In this document: positions 1-9,242 of the stretch, piece after piece
Layout of the letters: every line of letters begins with the position of its first letter
Numbering within the stretch: the first letter of the stretch is position 1
Assembly: GCA_030429235.1 (NCBI GenBank)
Contig: JAUIDB010000003.1
Location: 62,001-126,000, forward strand
Reading direction: 5' to 3'
Source: Thermoanaerobaculia bacterium
GTDB taxonomy: Bacteria > Acidobacteriota > Thermoanaerobaculia > Multivoradales > JAIOJS01
DNA length: 64,000 nt
The notes under the pieces: generated by a model
Seen by the model: only the letters and a program-made list of their open reading frames with translations
What the model was told of the DNA's origin: nothing
The model's database searches: none
Program-made: the position numbers and the translations under genes

Positions 1-1706
1 GGCTGTCTGGCCAGGCTGTCACGAACCAGGTCGAGACCGCGATCCGTCTCGCCGCGGAAGTAGAGCGCCTGCCCCGCAAAGAGCAGCAGCCGTTCCGCCG
101 TCCCCGAGGTGGAGCCGAGATCGAAGATCCGCTCGAGGGTGATCAACAGCTCGTCGAAACGCTGTGCATGGCCCTGCGCTTGCGCCAACAGCTCGAGATA
201 GTAACGGTTCGACTCGTCGCCGGCCGCGAGTTCTTGCGACATCTCGAGGGCCATGTCGTAGCGGCCCTGGAAGAGCGCCTGCCGGATCCGGCTGATGTCG
301 CTGACGTCGTCGATACGGGACTGGGGAGCGATCCCCTCACGACTGAGTCGTTCCTCGACCTCCAGGGCTCCACCACCCTGCAAATAGCCCAGGGCCTCGA
401 GCTTCTGCCGGGTCTCGTCGTCGGGCATCACGGCCCCTACCGCCGAGGCGGCGGCGTGGCGCTGCAGAAAGGTCTCCAACTTGCGTTCCATGTCGGTCGC
501 GATTCCTGGCTCCGAGGCCACCAGGTTCTGATACTCGGGTTCCACGCCGCGGAGATCGAACAGCTCCGGCTCGGGGCCGTGCACGTACTTCCAGGGCCCG
601 TCGTAGAGCGCCCGCTGCTCTCCCCACCCGTTGTTGAACCGAGCCGAGAGCGACTCCGCGTAGTGGACCCGATCTCGTCCCTCCTGCCCCCGCAGCAACG
701 AGACCAGACTCTGCCCCTGCAAACCTTCGGGAGCGTCGATGTCGAGCAGTTCCAGAACCGTGGGCAGGATGTCGACAGAGCCGACCCGGGTGTCGACGTC
801 GGCGACGGCTGGAGCGAGTTCGTGGTCGGCCGGCAGGCTCATGACTAGCGGGACGTGCAGGGTGCCGTTGTACAACAGGTAGGCGTGGGTGAGCTCGCGG
901 TGCTCGCCCAGGCCCTCGCCGTGGTCGGCGGTCAACACCACCAGGGTACGCTCCCGCACCTCGAGCTCCTCGAGGAAAGCCAGCAATCGTCCCAACGACT
1001 CGTCGGCGTAGGCGATCTCCCCCAAATAAGGGTCGTCGGCGAACAGCTCGTCGTACGGCTTCGGAGGTTCCTGCGGTTGGTGGGGATCGTAGTAGTGAAC
1101 CCAGGCAAAGAAGGGGCGCGCCGCGTTCTCCTCGAGCCAGGGCATGATCGCCTCGTTGACCCGGCCGGCGGGCCGCTCGTCGAAGTAGATCCGGTCCTTG
1201 AGTTTCACCCGCTCGCCGCGGAAGTCCTCCCACCGTCCCGTCAGGTGGTCGTCGTAGAAGTCGAACCCCTGCGCGGTGCCGAACTGCGCCTCCAGCGGGA
1301 ACCCGCCGATCGCCGCTCCCGTCGCGTAGCCATGCTCGGAGAGGATCTCGGCCAGCGTCAGCTGCTCCTCCGCCAACACAAAAAGGCCGTTGTCCCGCAC
1401 CCCGTGGGCGAGAGGATATGCGCCGGTCAGGATCGTGGAATGAGAAGGCAGCGTCAGCGGCAGCGAGCTGTAGGCCTGGCGGAACAGGGTTCCGCTCGCG
1501 GCCAGGGCATCGACGTGCGGCGTCACCGCCCGGGGATGGCCGTAGCAACCCAGGTGGTCGGCACGAGTGGTATCGAAAGTGACCAGCAGCACGTTCCAGG
1601 CCGGCGGCCGGCCGCCACATTGGATGGCGCTAAGAAGGACCAGGACTATCGTGCCCAAGCGAAGACTGATGGCGCGGTCGAGCACCCGGCGAGAGATTCG
1701 TCCCAT
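1..1706 (-). CDS. Sulfatase-like alkaline phosphatase superfamily protein with C-terminal TPR (partial, C-terminus off window)
   Basis: The reading frame is open from an ATG at 1706 to the window edge. The N-terminus has a hydrophobic segment ending near Cys30, which suggests export and perhaps lipidation, although Gln at -1 is a poor lipobox residue. The sulfatase fold follows: metal-ligand Asp in VTFDTTRADHLG (about residue 45), then TLPSHSTILTG at 85-95 and a later ADHGEGLGEH block. The nucleophile position of sulfatases (C/S-x-P-S-R) reads T-L-P-S-H here, so it is not a formylglycine sulfatase; a phosphodiesterase or transferase role is possible. Downstream of the catalytic domain the frame continues into helical TPR-like repeats until position 1. 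It is divergent from the CRTAC1-like gene at 1771. The substrate is unknown. Confidence 0.85.
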   Translation of the reverse strand, partial: MGRISRRVLDRAISLRLGTIVLVLLSAIQCGGRPPAWNVLLVTFDTTRADHLGCYGHPRAVTPHVDALAASGTLFRQAYSSLPLTLPSHSTILTGAYPLAHGVRDNGLFVLAEEQLTLAEILSEHGYATGAAIGGFPLEAQFGTAQGFDFYDDHLTGRWEDFRGERVKLKDRIYFDERPAGRVNEAIMPWLEENAARPFFAWVHYYDPHQPQEPPKPYDELFADDPYLGEIAYADESLGRLLAFLEELEVRERTLVVLTADHGEGLGEHRELTHAYLLYNGTLHVPLVMSLPADHELAPAVADVDTRVGSVDILPTVLELLDIDAPEGLQGQSLVSLLRGQEGRDRVHYAESLSARFNNGWGEQRALYDGPWKYVHGPEPELFDLRGVEPEYQNLVASEPGIATDMERKLETFLQRHAAASAVGAVMPDDETRQKLEALGYLQGGGALEVEERLSREGIAPQSRIDDVSDISRIRQALFQGRYDMALEMSQELAAGDESNRYYLELLAQAQGHAQRFDELLITLERIFDLGSTSGTAERLLLFAGQALYFRGETDRGLDLVRDSLARQ

Positions 1707-1770
1707 CCGCCGATCATCTCTCAGAACTCACCCCTAGGGAAAGAAGGGGGCCCAAGCTAGGATCGGCCGC

Positions 1771-3513
1771 GTGCGCGCGCCCTTACCCCACCTCCTGACC
1801 TTCACCGTTCTGCTCGGCGGTCTCTCCTGCTCCCATCGAGAGGACGCCGACCCGATGGACTGGTACACCGACGTGACCGCCGCGAGCGGACTCGACTTCG
1901 TGCACTTCAACGGGATGTCGGGCGAGCTCTACTTCTCGGAGATCGTGGGTGCCGGCGCGGCGCTCTTCGACGCGGATGGCGACGGCGACCTCGATGCCTA
2001 CCTGGTGCAGGGAGCGATGCTCGGTCCCGGCAAGACGATCGCCGATGCACTCCTTCCGCCCCACGATCCGGGAGCGCTGCACGACCGACTCTTTCGCAAC
2101 CTCTGGGCGGAGAGTGGCGAACTCGCGTTCGAAGACGTAACCGCCGGCAGCGGTCTCGAGGGTGCCACCGGCTACGGCATGGGGGTAGCGGTGGGCGACG
2201 TCAACAACGACGGCCACGCCGATCTGTACCTCACCAACGCCGGTCCCAACCAGCTTTGGATCTCGACCGGAGACCGGACCTTCCGACGGAGCGAGGAGAA
2301 TCCCGAAGTCGCCGACCCACGCTGGTCGACGAGCGCAGCGTTCTTGGACTTCGATCGCGACGGCTGGCTCGATCTCTACGTCGCGAACTACGTGCGCTAC
2401 CGTCCGGAGAACCACAAAGGGTGCCTGGATTCCGCCGGCGCCCCGGAATACTGCGGCCCGCACAGCTTTCCTCCGGAGACCGACCGGCTCTTCCGGAACA
2501 CCGGCAACGGGCGGTTCGAAGACGTGACCGAGAGCTCCGGTATCGGTGCAGAGGCGGGAAGTGGTCTGGGGGTCGTCACCGGCGACTTCGACGGCGACGG
2601 CTGGGTCGATATCTACGTCGGCAACGACCTGATGCGGAATCTACTCTGGATCAATCAGGGGGACGGCACCTTCCGTAACGAAGGGCTGATGTCGGGGACG
2701 GCGGTCGGTGCCCTGGGCAAGGCCGAAGCGACGATGGGAGTGGACGCCGGCGACCTCGACAACGACGGAGACCTCGACCTCTTCATGACCCACCTCGACG
2801 GCGAGACCAACACCCTCTACCTCAACGCCGGCGACGGCCTTTTCCTCGACCACACCGCACGATTGGGGCTGGCGGAGGCCAGCCGTCCCGCCACCGGCTT
2901 CGGCACCGGCATGATCGATGTCGACAACGACGGCTGGCTCGATATCGTGGCCGTCAACGGTGCGGTCAAGGGGCTACCGAGTCAGAAACGTGCGGGAGAA
3001 GTCCTGCCTCTGCGCCAAAGCAATCAGCTGTTCGTCAACGGTGGCGCCAGCAGCTTCAGCGACCAGAGCCTACGGATCCCCGCCTTCGCGCAGGCCGACG
3101 TGAGTCGCGGTCTCGCCGCCGGCGACCTCGACAACGACGGAGACCTCGACCTTCTATTGACCCACAACGCCGCTCCAGCGCAGCTGCTCCGCAATGACAT
3201 CGGGCACAACCGGCCCTGGATCGGCTTCGACCTCGTCGGGGGCGCACGGCGGGTACCCCAAGGTACCGAACTCCGACTGCGGCAGGGTTCGATCGAACTG
3301 CTACGACGCGGCGGCACCGACTCCAGCTACTGTTCGGCCCGTGACCCCCGCGTCGTCCTGGGCCTGGCCTCGCTCGACCTGCCGGCCTCGGCTCAACTCG
3401 AAGTCGAGGTCCGCTGGGAGAACGGTCGCCGCGAGACGTTTCGCGACCTGCAAACCGGTCGGTACCACCCCTTGAAGGAGGGAACGGGAGCGGCGGTGGA
3501 AGCAGATCGATGA
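1771..3513 (+). CDS. CRTAC1-like FG-GAP/VCBS repeat lipoprotein with ASPIC/UnbV domain
   Basis: 580 aa from a GTG start. An N-terminal signal ending in GLSC (Cys20) suggests a lipoprotein, though Leu is not at -3. The body has repeated calcium-binding FG-GAP/VCBS motifs of the form D-x-D-x-D-G-D-x-D, for example at 67-75 and then about every 50-60 residues, predicting an integrin-type beta-propeller. The last 80 residues match ASPIC/UnbV, with the typical VEVRWENGRRE signature. The family is secreted or surface-attached; binding of carbohydrate or protein is assumed, and no enzymatic role is established. It begins a long plus-strand chain and overlaps the next start by ATGA at 3510-3513, so the two are probably translationally coupled. 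Confidence 0.88.
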   Translation: MRAPLPHLLTFTVLLGGLSCSHREDADPMDWYTDVTAASGLDFVHFNGMSGELYFSEIVGAGAALFDADGDGDLDAYLVQGAMLGPGKTIADALLPPHDPGALHDRLFRNLWAESGELAFEDVTAGSGLEGATGYGMGVAVGDVNNDGHADLYLTNAGPNQLWISTGDRTFRRSEENPEVADPRWSTSAAFLDFDRDGWLDLYVANYVRYRPENHKGCLDSAGAPEYCGPHSFPPETDRLFRNTGNGRFEDVTESSGIGAEAGSGLGVVTGDFDGDGWVDIYVGNDLMRNLLWINQGDGTFRNEGLMSGTAVGALGKAEATMGVDAGDLDNDGDLDLFMTHLDGETNTLYLNAGDGLFLDHTARLGLAEASRPATGFGTGMIDVDNDGWLDIVAVNGAVKGLPSQKRAGEVLPLRQSNQLFVNGGASSFSDQSLRIPAFAQADVSRGLAAGDLDNDGDLDLLLTHNAAPAQLLRNDIGHNRPWIGFDLVGGARRVPQGTELRLRQGSIELLRRGGTDSSYCSARDPRVVLGLASLDLPASAQLEVEVRWENGRRETFRDLQTGRYHPLKEGTGAAVEADR

Positions 3514-4682
3514 CCCGCCAGCTCGGCCTGACGCTGTTCCTAGGGCTTCTCGTCGGCTGTGCCCAGCCGGCACCGGAACCGCTGCCCGAGCCTTCCGATC
3601 TCGCGAGTCTCGAGGCTCCGGTACGCCGGCAGTTCGAACAAGCGCACGAGCTGCTCGAACGCCTGCGATCCGACCCGGAGACGCAGCCGGCCCGCCTGGC
3701 GCGAGCCTTTGCCGCGGTGGGCGAGATCCATCTCGCCTACGACCACCTCGAAACCGCCCGTCAGGCCTTCGAAGCCGCGGTGGCGCTAGAGCCGACCGAA
3801 CCCCGGTGGAGCTACCTGTCCGCGCACACGCACTACCAGCTGGGAGAAAACGAAGCCGCTCGAGCGAGATACCGAGCCGTCCTCGAACTGCAACCGAACC
3901 ATGTGCCGACGTTCGTCAGTCTCGCATCCTTGGCCCAACAAGAGGGCAAGGGCCCCAGAGCCGAGGAGTTGCTCGGTAGAGCCCGTGAGCTCGACCCCGG
4001 CAGTTCCCGCGTCCTCGCCGATTTGGCGAGTCTGGCTCTGGAAGGCGACCAGCCCGAGGTGGCAGTCTCCTATCTGCAGGAGGCGTTGATTCACCAACCC
4101 GGAGCATCACAGCTCCACTACCTGCTGGCGATGGCCTACCGAGGCCTCGGAGACGCCAACCGCTCGACCGAGCACCTGGCGAAGGTACGAGCCACGAGCA
4201 CCCAACAGGTGAGCCTGGTGCTCGAAGACGCTTGGCTGGCTCGCGTGCGGTCGCATCGGGTCGGAGCCAGGGTCCACGACCAGCGCGCCCAGCGAGCGCT
4301 CGCGGCCGGCCGGCTCGAGGTGGCCGAACTGGAACTGCGACAGGCCCTGCTCGCGAACCCGGAGCGCCACTACGCTCACTACGGACTGGCCGGAGTCCTC
4401 TTTCGACTCGGCCGTTCCGAGGAAGCCCTGCAGGAGTTGGATACCCTCCTGAACCACGACCCTCGCCACACTCCGAGTCTGGTCCTCCTCGCCCGGATCC
4501 AGCTCGCCCTGGGCCAGACCGCGGCGGCACGCGCCAGCTACCACCGAGCCCAGATCGTGGGGCCCGACGACCCCGAGGTCCAAGAACTCCGTAAGCTGTT
4601 GGAGCAAAGGGCCGGGCTCGAAACAGAAACCGAGCCCGCAGCAACTCCCCCGGAGGCCCCTCCGGGAGCTGGTACACTCTAG
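3510..4682 (+). CDS. TPR-repeat lipoprotein
   Basis: 390 aa. The signal peptide ends in LVGC with Cys17, a good lipobox, so the protein is probably anchored to a periplasmic membrane face. The rest is a run of tetratricopeptide repeats. Successive 34-residue helical pairs with the usual small and aromatic positions are seen from about residue 65 to 205 and again from 260 to 370, separated by a less regular stretch. The C-terminus is rich in Glu, Pro and Ala. TPR solenoids bind peptides or scaffold complexes; here the obvious partners are the flanking CRTAC1-like propellers. The start overlaps the stop of the preceding gene by ATGA. The next gene begins 47 bases downstream. Confidence 0.87.
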   Translation: MTRQLGLTLFLGLLVGCAQPAPEPLPEPSDLASLEAPVRRQFEQAHELLERLRSDPETQPARLARAFAAVGEIHLAYDHLETARQAFEAAVALEPTEPRWSYLSAHTHYQLGENEAARARYRAVLELQPNHVPTFVSLASLAQQEGKGPRAEELLGRARELDPGSSRVLADLASLALEGDQPEVAVSYLQEALIHQPGASQLHYLLAMAYRGLGDANRSTEHLAKVRATSTQQVSLVLEDAWLARVRSHRVGARVHDQRAQRALAAGRLEVAELELRQALLANPERHYAHYGLAGVLFRLGRSEEALQELDTLLNHDPRHTPSLVLLARIQLALGQTAAARASYHRAQIVGPDDPEVQELRKLLEQRAGLETETEPAATPPEAPPGAGTL

Positions 4683-4729
4683 GCCTAGGAACCACCGATC
4701 CGCCGACGCTCCGTTTCGTTCTCTCTTCG

Positions 4730-7177
4730 ATGACCAGAGACCTCCCCTCCTCTCCCGGCCGCCGCCCGCGCTGGCGGCGGCGAGTGCTACTTCTCGCCCT
4801 GCTGACCCTGGGGGCCGCGGGGGTCTGGGGCACCGTGTCCTGGCAGCGCCTCGAAGCCCAGGCCTTAGACCTCGCCGAGACGGGCCAGGGCGCGATCCAG
4901 TTGCTGTCGAGTCAAGCCAAAGCCATCGCCAACCACGACATCGACGCTCTGGCCGCGGTCTACGCTTCCGGATACGACGGCCTCGTCTTGGGTGATTGGG
5001 ACGAAACCGAGGCCTTCCGGAGGGACGGCATCACGGTGCGAACCTGGCGGGCCAAAGAGGGGGGCACCGGGTCGACGACCGACCGGCTCCAGCGCTTCCT
5101 GGACTCGTTGCACCGCATCGACCACAGCAAGCTCAAACTCGCCTCGGTCGAGGAGTCCGGCGACGGTACGGCGACGATTCGTAGCGTCCTGTGGCTACGG
5201 GGAGCGACCGAAGACGGCACCCACTTCGAGATGCACGGCACCCTGCGCTTTGGTTTACGGTACAGCGAGGACCGCTGGCAAATCGCCGACCAGGCCCTGG
5301 TCTCCGGCGAGACGGTGTTCGGTCCCGGCACCGCCTTCGAGGAGGTCGCGCTCGCTTCGGGACTCGACTTCGTGGCGCAACAGAATCCCAACTTCCGGAC
5401 GCCCGAGTGGGAACCCAAGAAGTTCGGAATCCTCAAGTACGGCTCCGCGGGGGTATCGGCTGCGGACTACGACGGTGACGGTTGGGACGATCTGTTCTTC
5501 GCGGACGGCGCCGACAGCCGGCTCTACCGCAACCAGGCCGACGACACCTTTCGAGATGTCACCGAGGAGGTCGGGTTGCCGACGCCGCTGGTCGGCGTCA
5601 ACGTAGCCCTGTTCGTCGATCTCGACAACGACGGCGATCAGGATCTCTTCCTCGGCGTCTTCACGGGTCCCAACCGGTTGTTCGAGAACGACGGCCAGGG
5701 GCACTACCGCGACGTCACCGACCAGGCCAACCTCGGAGGGAGCATGGTGACGGTCGCCTCCGCCGCCGACTACGACCGCGATGGGCTCCTCGACCTCTAC
5801 GTCGGCCGCTACCTCGACCCTCGGACGGAACTCCCTGACACCTTGTTCTACACCCGGAACGGTGAAGGCAACAGCCTGTTGCGAAACCTCGGCGGCCTCC
5901 GGTTCGAGGACGTGACCGATCGCGCCGGGGTCCGCGAAGGTGGTCTCACGCTGGGTGTCGCCTGGGCGGACTACGACGACGACGGCGACGACGACCTCTA
6001 CGTCGCCAACGACTTCGGTCGCAACGCGCTGCTCCGCAACGAAGGCGACGGTACCTTTCGCGACGTCTCCGAGGCCACCAATTCGCTCGACTTCGGCTTT
6101 GGCATGAGCGCGACCTGGGGCGACATCGACAACGACGGCGACTTCGACCTGTACACCTCGAACGTGCACTCGGGCCAGCGCTGGTACGGTCAAGCAGCGA
6201 CGCTGCAGCAGTACCTTCTGACCAGTATCCGCCAGGGCACGATCTTCGAGGACTACCCCCTCTACCGCGAGATCTACGGCTACGCAGGCTCCGACTGGCG
6301 CGACTACGGCGACCGCATGGTCAAGGGCAACTCCCTACTGGTCTTGGGTGAAGACGGCAGATTCGAGGACATCAGCGAACGAGCCCACACCAATCCTTAC
6401 GGCTGGTATTGGGGCTCGGGAATGCTCGACTACGACTACGACGGACGTCTCGATATCTATGCCGCCAACGGATGGATCACGGGGCGAACCACGGACGACT
6501 TGTGACTGCCCTACATCCTGAGCGCGGTCGCGCACATCGACGAGTACAAGACGGGACGCTTCTACAGCGACGATTACCGCGGTAGCGCCTCCTGGAACGG
6601 ATACGAGACCAACGTCTTGCTGCGCAACGAAGGAGAGGTTTCCGGCCAGCTTCGGTTTACCGATGTCGGCCTCGCCACGGGCAGCGACGATCTGCAGGAC
6701 TCACGCGGTTTCGCCGTCGCCGACTTCGACCGCGACGGTGACCTCGACCTGGCGGTCAACCACAACCCTGGCGACGCCAACCGGCCTGAACTGGGACAGG
6801 CCCGCCTCTACCGCAACGAGCTCGCGCAGGACAAACCGTGGATTGCGCTCGAGCTCGAAGGGACTGTCGACAATCGGGACGGAGTGGGCGCTGTGGTCCG
6901 CGTCTCCAGCGGTGATCTCGTGCAGACCCGCCGTCTCGAAGCCGGAAGCGGCTACGCTTCGCAGCACGGCCACCGCCTCTACTTCGGCCTGGGAGGGTCC
7001 ACGGAGGTGCATCGGATCAGCGTGCGCTGGCCGAACGGCGACGTCGAGGAGCTCGACCAACCCCTCGCTGCCGGTGCCAGCTACCGACTGCGGCAGGGCC
7101 AGGTGAGTTCGCCGGAACCGATGCTCCCCCCCGCTTCGACACCCGAGTCCGCGGACGAGTCAGTCGACAGACGATGA
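4730..7177 (+). CDS. CRTAC1-like FG-GAP/ASPIC-UnbV protein with one in-frame TGA (candidate selenoprotein, or single-base nonsense mutation)
   Basis: The frame runs 816 codons from ATG 4730 to TGA 7175-7177, broken only by TGA at 6503-6505 (codon 592). Domain order is: N-terminal membrane anchor or signal (about 20-38); an NTF2/SnoaL-like domain (about 50-200); FG-GAP/VCBS repeats such as DYDGDGWDDL, DLDNDGDQDL and DYDRDGLLDL; then an ASPIC/UnbV end (about 720-800). Sequence on both sides of the TGA is clearly one protein: the repeat DYDYDGRLDI lies just before it, and DFDRDGDLDL and UnbV come after, with no frame change. Either UGA is read (Sec is the usual meaning) or a recent mutation truncates the protein before two conserved domains. 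TGA is a normal stop elsewhere in the window, so genome-wide recoding is unlikely. The last four bases overlap the acyltransferase start. Confidence 0.8.
6503..6536 (+). other. In-frame TGA followed by a SECIS-like stem-loop
   Basis: The TGA occupies 6503-6505. Twenty bases later a hairpin forms: GCGC (6522-6525), loop GGTC (6526-6529), GCGC (6530-6533). An A-A mismatch and two further pairs (G6520-C6535, T6519-A6536) extend it. Bacterial SECIS elements sit within the coding region shortly after UGA, with an apical loop carrying G at its start; the E. coli fdhF element has a GGUC loop at a similar distance. A four-pair GC stem can arise by chance in DNA of this composition, so the structure supports the Sec reading but does not prove it. 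Confidence 0.4.
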
Positions 7178-8742
7178 CCTCCCTGCTCCGAGTCGTCGGC
7201 GGAGTCCAGGGAATCGCCGAGGACCTGGCGCGGGAGCTTCAACTCCGGGATCAGCGGACCTGGCAGGCCACGGCCGGGCTGGGCGAACTCGCCGACAGTA
7301 CCGCGGTCATCTACGTGGCCGCCGACCGAGCGCCCCGAGCGCGGCCAGACCCCGACGACCTTCGCGACTTCCTGCGCCGCGTCGAGACCGTGCCCATGGT
7401 CCTGATCATCGCCAGCGCCGCCCGCTTCGATCCCACCCCCCACCACCCCGGGTTGGTCGGTCCGGACTACGCCGGACGGCACGCAAGCAACCCGATCGCC
7501 CACGCCTGGCAAACCTTCGAAGGCTCGCTCGACACCCAGCCATTCCCGCGAGGCCAGCGGAGGGTCGTGATCCGCGTCCCCTCGCTGGTCCCCTCGTCCT
7601 CCGGGCCGGGTTACTGCAACCCGGGGTTCGGCGACCTCCTGAGCGGTCGCCGGAGTTGGACCGCGCTCGGCCACGATCCGCCTCTCCAGTGGATCGAGGT
7701 ACCGCAACTGGCCGAGCAGATCCTCCGAGTGCTGCGCTGCCCCCCGCCCGAGGCCACGGACCTGGTCCATCTCGCACCGGCCGGGCAGACCGCTCGTCTC
7801 AGCCGGGTGCTCCGCCGCCGCGCCATTCGCCGGTGGCGGCTGCCGGTTTCCTTGAGCCTGCTCTGGGACCGGCTGACCGGCCGGAGGGGATCCACCGACT
7901 ATCGGCGCTACCCCGTCACACTCCTGGAAGCCGAGGGGGATGGCGTCCCCGAGACCCTGTCGCAGGAGGACCCGTTCGGTCTCGACCGTGCCTACATCGA
8001 CCGCCTGGGCCGGACCCTGTTTCGGGCTCTGCACGACCTCTACTGGCGGATCGAACTCGCGGGCCTCGACCGGGTTCCAAAGCAGGGCGGCGCGGTCCTG
8101 GTCGGGGTCCACCGCGGCTTCCAGCCTTGGGACGGTGTGATGACGATGCACGCCATCGCTCGCCGGCAGGGCCGCTATCTTCGGTTTCTGATCCACCCCT
8201 CTCTAGTGAAACTTCCCTTCCTCGAGCCTTTCATGCGACGGCTCGGAGGGGTGCTGGCTCACAGCGACAACGCCGACTGGGTGCTCGAGCGGGGCCACCT
8301 ACTGGGGGTCTACCCCGAGGGAATTCGTGGCGCTTTCACTCCCTACCGGAAGGCCTACCGGATCCCACGCCTGGGGCGAGGAGAGTTCATTCAACTGGCG
8401 ATTCGCCACCAGGTCCCGATCGTCCCTTTCGTGACCGTCGGGAGTGCCGAGATCTTCCCGATCGTGGCCCGTTTTCGCTGGCCGGCCTTCTCCCGCTATA
8501 CGCTTTGGCCCTGGTTTCCCATCACGACTCCACTCCCGCTCCCATCGAAATGGCACACCGAATTCCTCGAACCGATCCCGACGCGCGACCACTACGATCC
8601 AGAATCAGCCGACGACCCCCACCAGGTGCGTCAGCTCCACGACCTGGTTCTGGAACGGATGCGCCAGTCGATGCAGCGCCAGCTCGCAGCTCGGCCCTCT
8701 CGCTTCTGGGGCGACATCTTCGACGACGAGGTCGCGCCATGA
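7174..8742 (+). CDS. Fusion of a nucleoside-diphosphate-sugar epimerase-like domain and a PlsC-type acyltransferase
   Basis: 522 aa. The first 200 residues resemble a worn SDR/epimerase-type domain: hydrophobic strands (VPMVLIIASAA) and a VIRVPSLVP segment occur, but I see no clean glycine-rich NAD motif. The C-terminal half is a lysophospholipid acyltransferase: an N-terminal VHRGFQPWDG block with catalytic His and Asp in the spaced form seen in distant PlsC relatives, then GVYPEG about 65 residues later, then VPIVPFVTVGSAEIF. It probably acylates a lipid precursor at the cytoplasmic membrane. It overlaps both neighbours by ATGA (7174-7177 and 8739-8742), which places it in one translation-coupled chain with the CRTAC1-like and thioredoxin genes. 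The acceptor is unknown. Confidence 0.82.
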   Translation: MTSLLRVVGGVQGIAEDLARELQLRDQRTWQATAGLGELADSTAVIYVAADRAPRARPDPDDLRDFLRRVETVPMVLIIASAARFDPTPHHPGLVGPDYAGRHASNPIAHAWQTFEGSLDTQPFPRGQRRVVIRVPSLVPSSSGPGYCNPGFGDLLSGRRSWTALGHDPPLQWIEVPQLAEQILRVLRCPPPEATDLVHLAPAGQTARLSRVLRRRAIRRWRLPVSLSLLWDRLTGRRGSTDYRRYPVTLLEAEGDGVPETLSQEDPFGLDRAYIDRLGRTLFRALHDLYWRIELAGLDRVPKQGGAVLVGVHRGFQPWDGVMTMHAIARRQGRYLRFLIHPSLVKLPFLEPFMRRLGGVLAHSDNADWVLERGHLLGVYPEGIRGAFTPYRKAYRIPRLGRGEFIQLAIRHQVPIVPFVTVGSAEIFPIVARFRWPAFSRYTLWPWFPITTPLPLPSKWHTEFLEPIPTRDHYDPESADDPHQVRQLHDLVLERMRQSMQRQLAARPSRFWGDIFDDEVAP

Positions 8743-9242
8743 CTCGCTGCGCCCCGAAGATCTCGACCTGGGTGGGGGTGATGCTCCTGGTCATCGCGAG
8801 TTGGAGCTGTAGCGGCCCCGCCACGCCCCCTCTCGCGGTCGGACACGAAGCACCTCACTTCGACCTCCCTGCCATCGACGGCGGATCCTGGTCGAGCCGG
8901 CAGCTCCTCGGCCAACCCTCCATCGTGGTCTTCTGGGCCACCTGGTGCCTGCCCTGCCACGAGGAGATTCCCCTCCTCAACTCGATCGCCTCATCGGGAG
9001 CGGCCCGCGTGGTTTCGATCAGCCTCGACGAAAAGGGAACCCAGGCGGTCGCCCCGTTTCTGCTGGAACACCCGCTCGAGTACCCAGTGCTCCTGGGTGA
9101 CGAGAAGGTGTTTCGTCGTTGGGATGGCCTGACGATTCCCTACACGCTGATCCTCGATGCGGACTTCGTCGTGGTCGGCAAGTTCCGAGGACGGCTCGAT
9201 CCCGCCGAGGCCTGGGACCTGGTCGGGGGACGTCCCGAGTGA
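8739..9242 (+). CDS. TlpA-like thioredoxin-fold lipoprotein
   Basis: 167 aa, from the ATG overlapping the previous stop (ATGA 8739-8742). The N-terminus is a signal ending in ASWSC, a probable lipidated Cys. The thioredoxin domain has VVFWATWCLPCHEEIPLL with redox cysteines C70 and C73, and the cis-Pro segment IPYTLILD further on. It belongs to the TlpA/ResA/AlkD-thioredoxin-like group of periplasmic thiol-disulfide oxidoreductases, which reduce cysteines in exported proteins such as apocytochromes. Its place beside CRTAC1-like and TPR lipoproteins suggests that one of these exported proteins could be its client; this is inference. The stop overlaps the next start (GTGA). Confidence 0.88.
   Translation: MTRCAPKISTWVGVMLLVIASWSCSGPATPPLAVGHEAPHFDLPAIDGGSWSSRQLLGQPSIVVFWATWCLPCHEEIPLLNSIASSGAARVVSISLDEKGTQAVAPFLLEHPLEYPVLLGDEKVFRRWDGLTIPYTLILDADFVVVGKFRGRLDPAEAWDLVGGRPE

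Noticed and set aside
337-1620. 427-codon minus-strand frame rich in Arg, Gly and Ala
   Set aside because: It is a shifted frame of the sulfatase-like gene, whose own frame gives all catalytic motifs.
6506-7177. Separate gene for the 3' half of the second CRTAC1-like gene
   Set aside because: No start codon with a ribosome-binding site follows the TGA, the frame is unchanged, and the fragment would begin in the middle of a propeller without a signal peptide.
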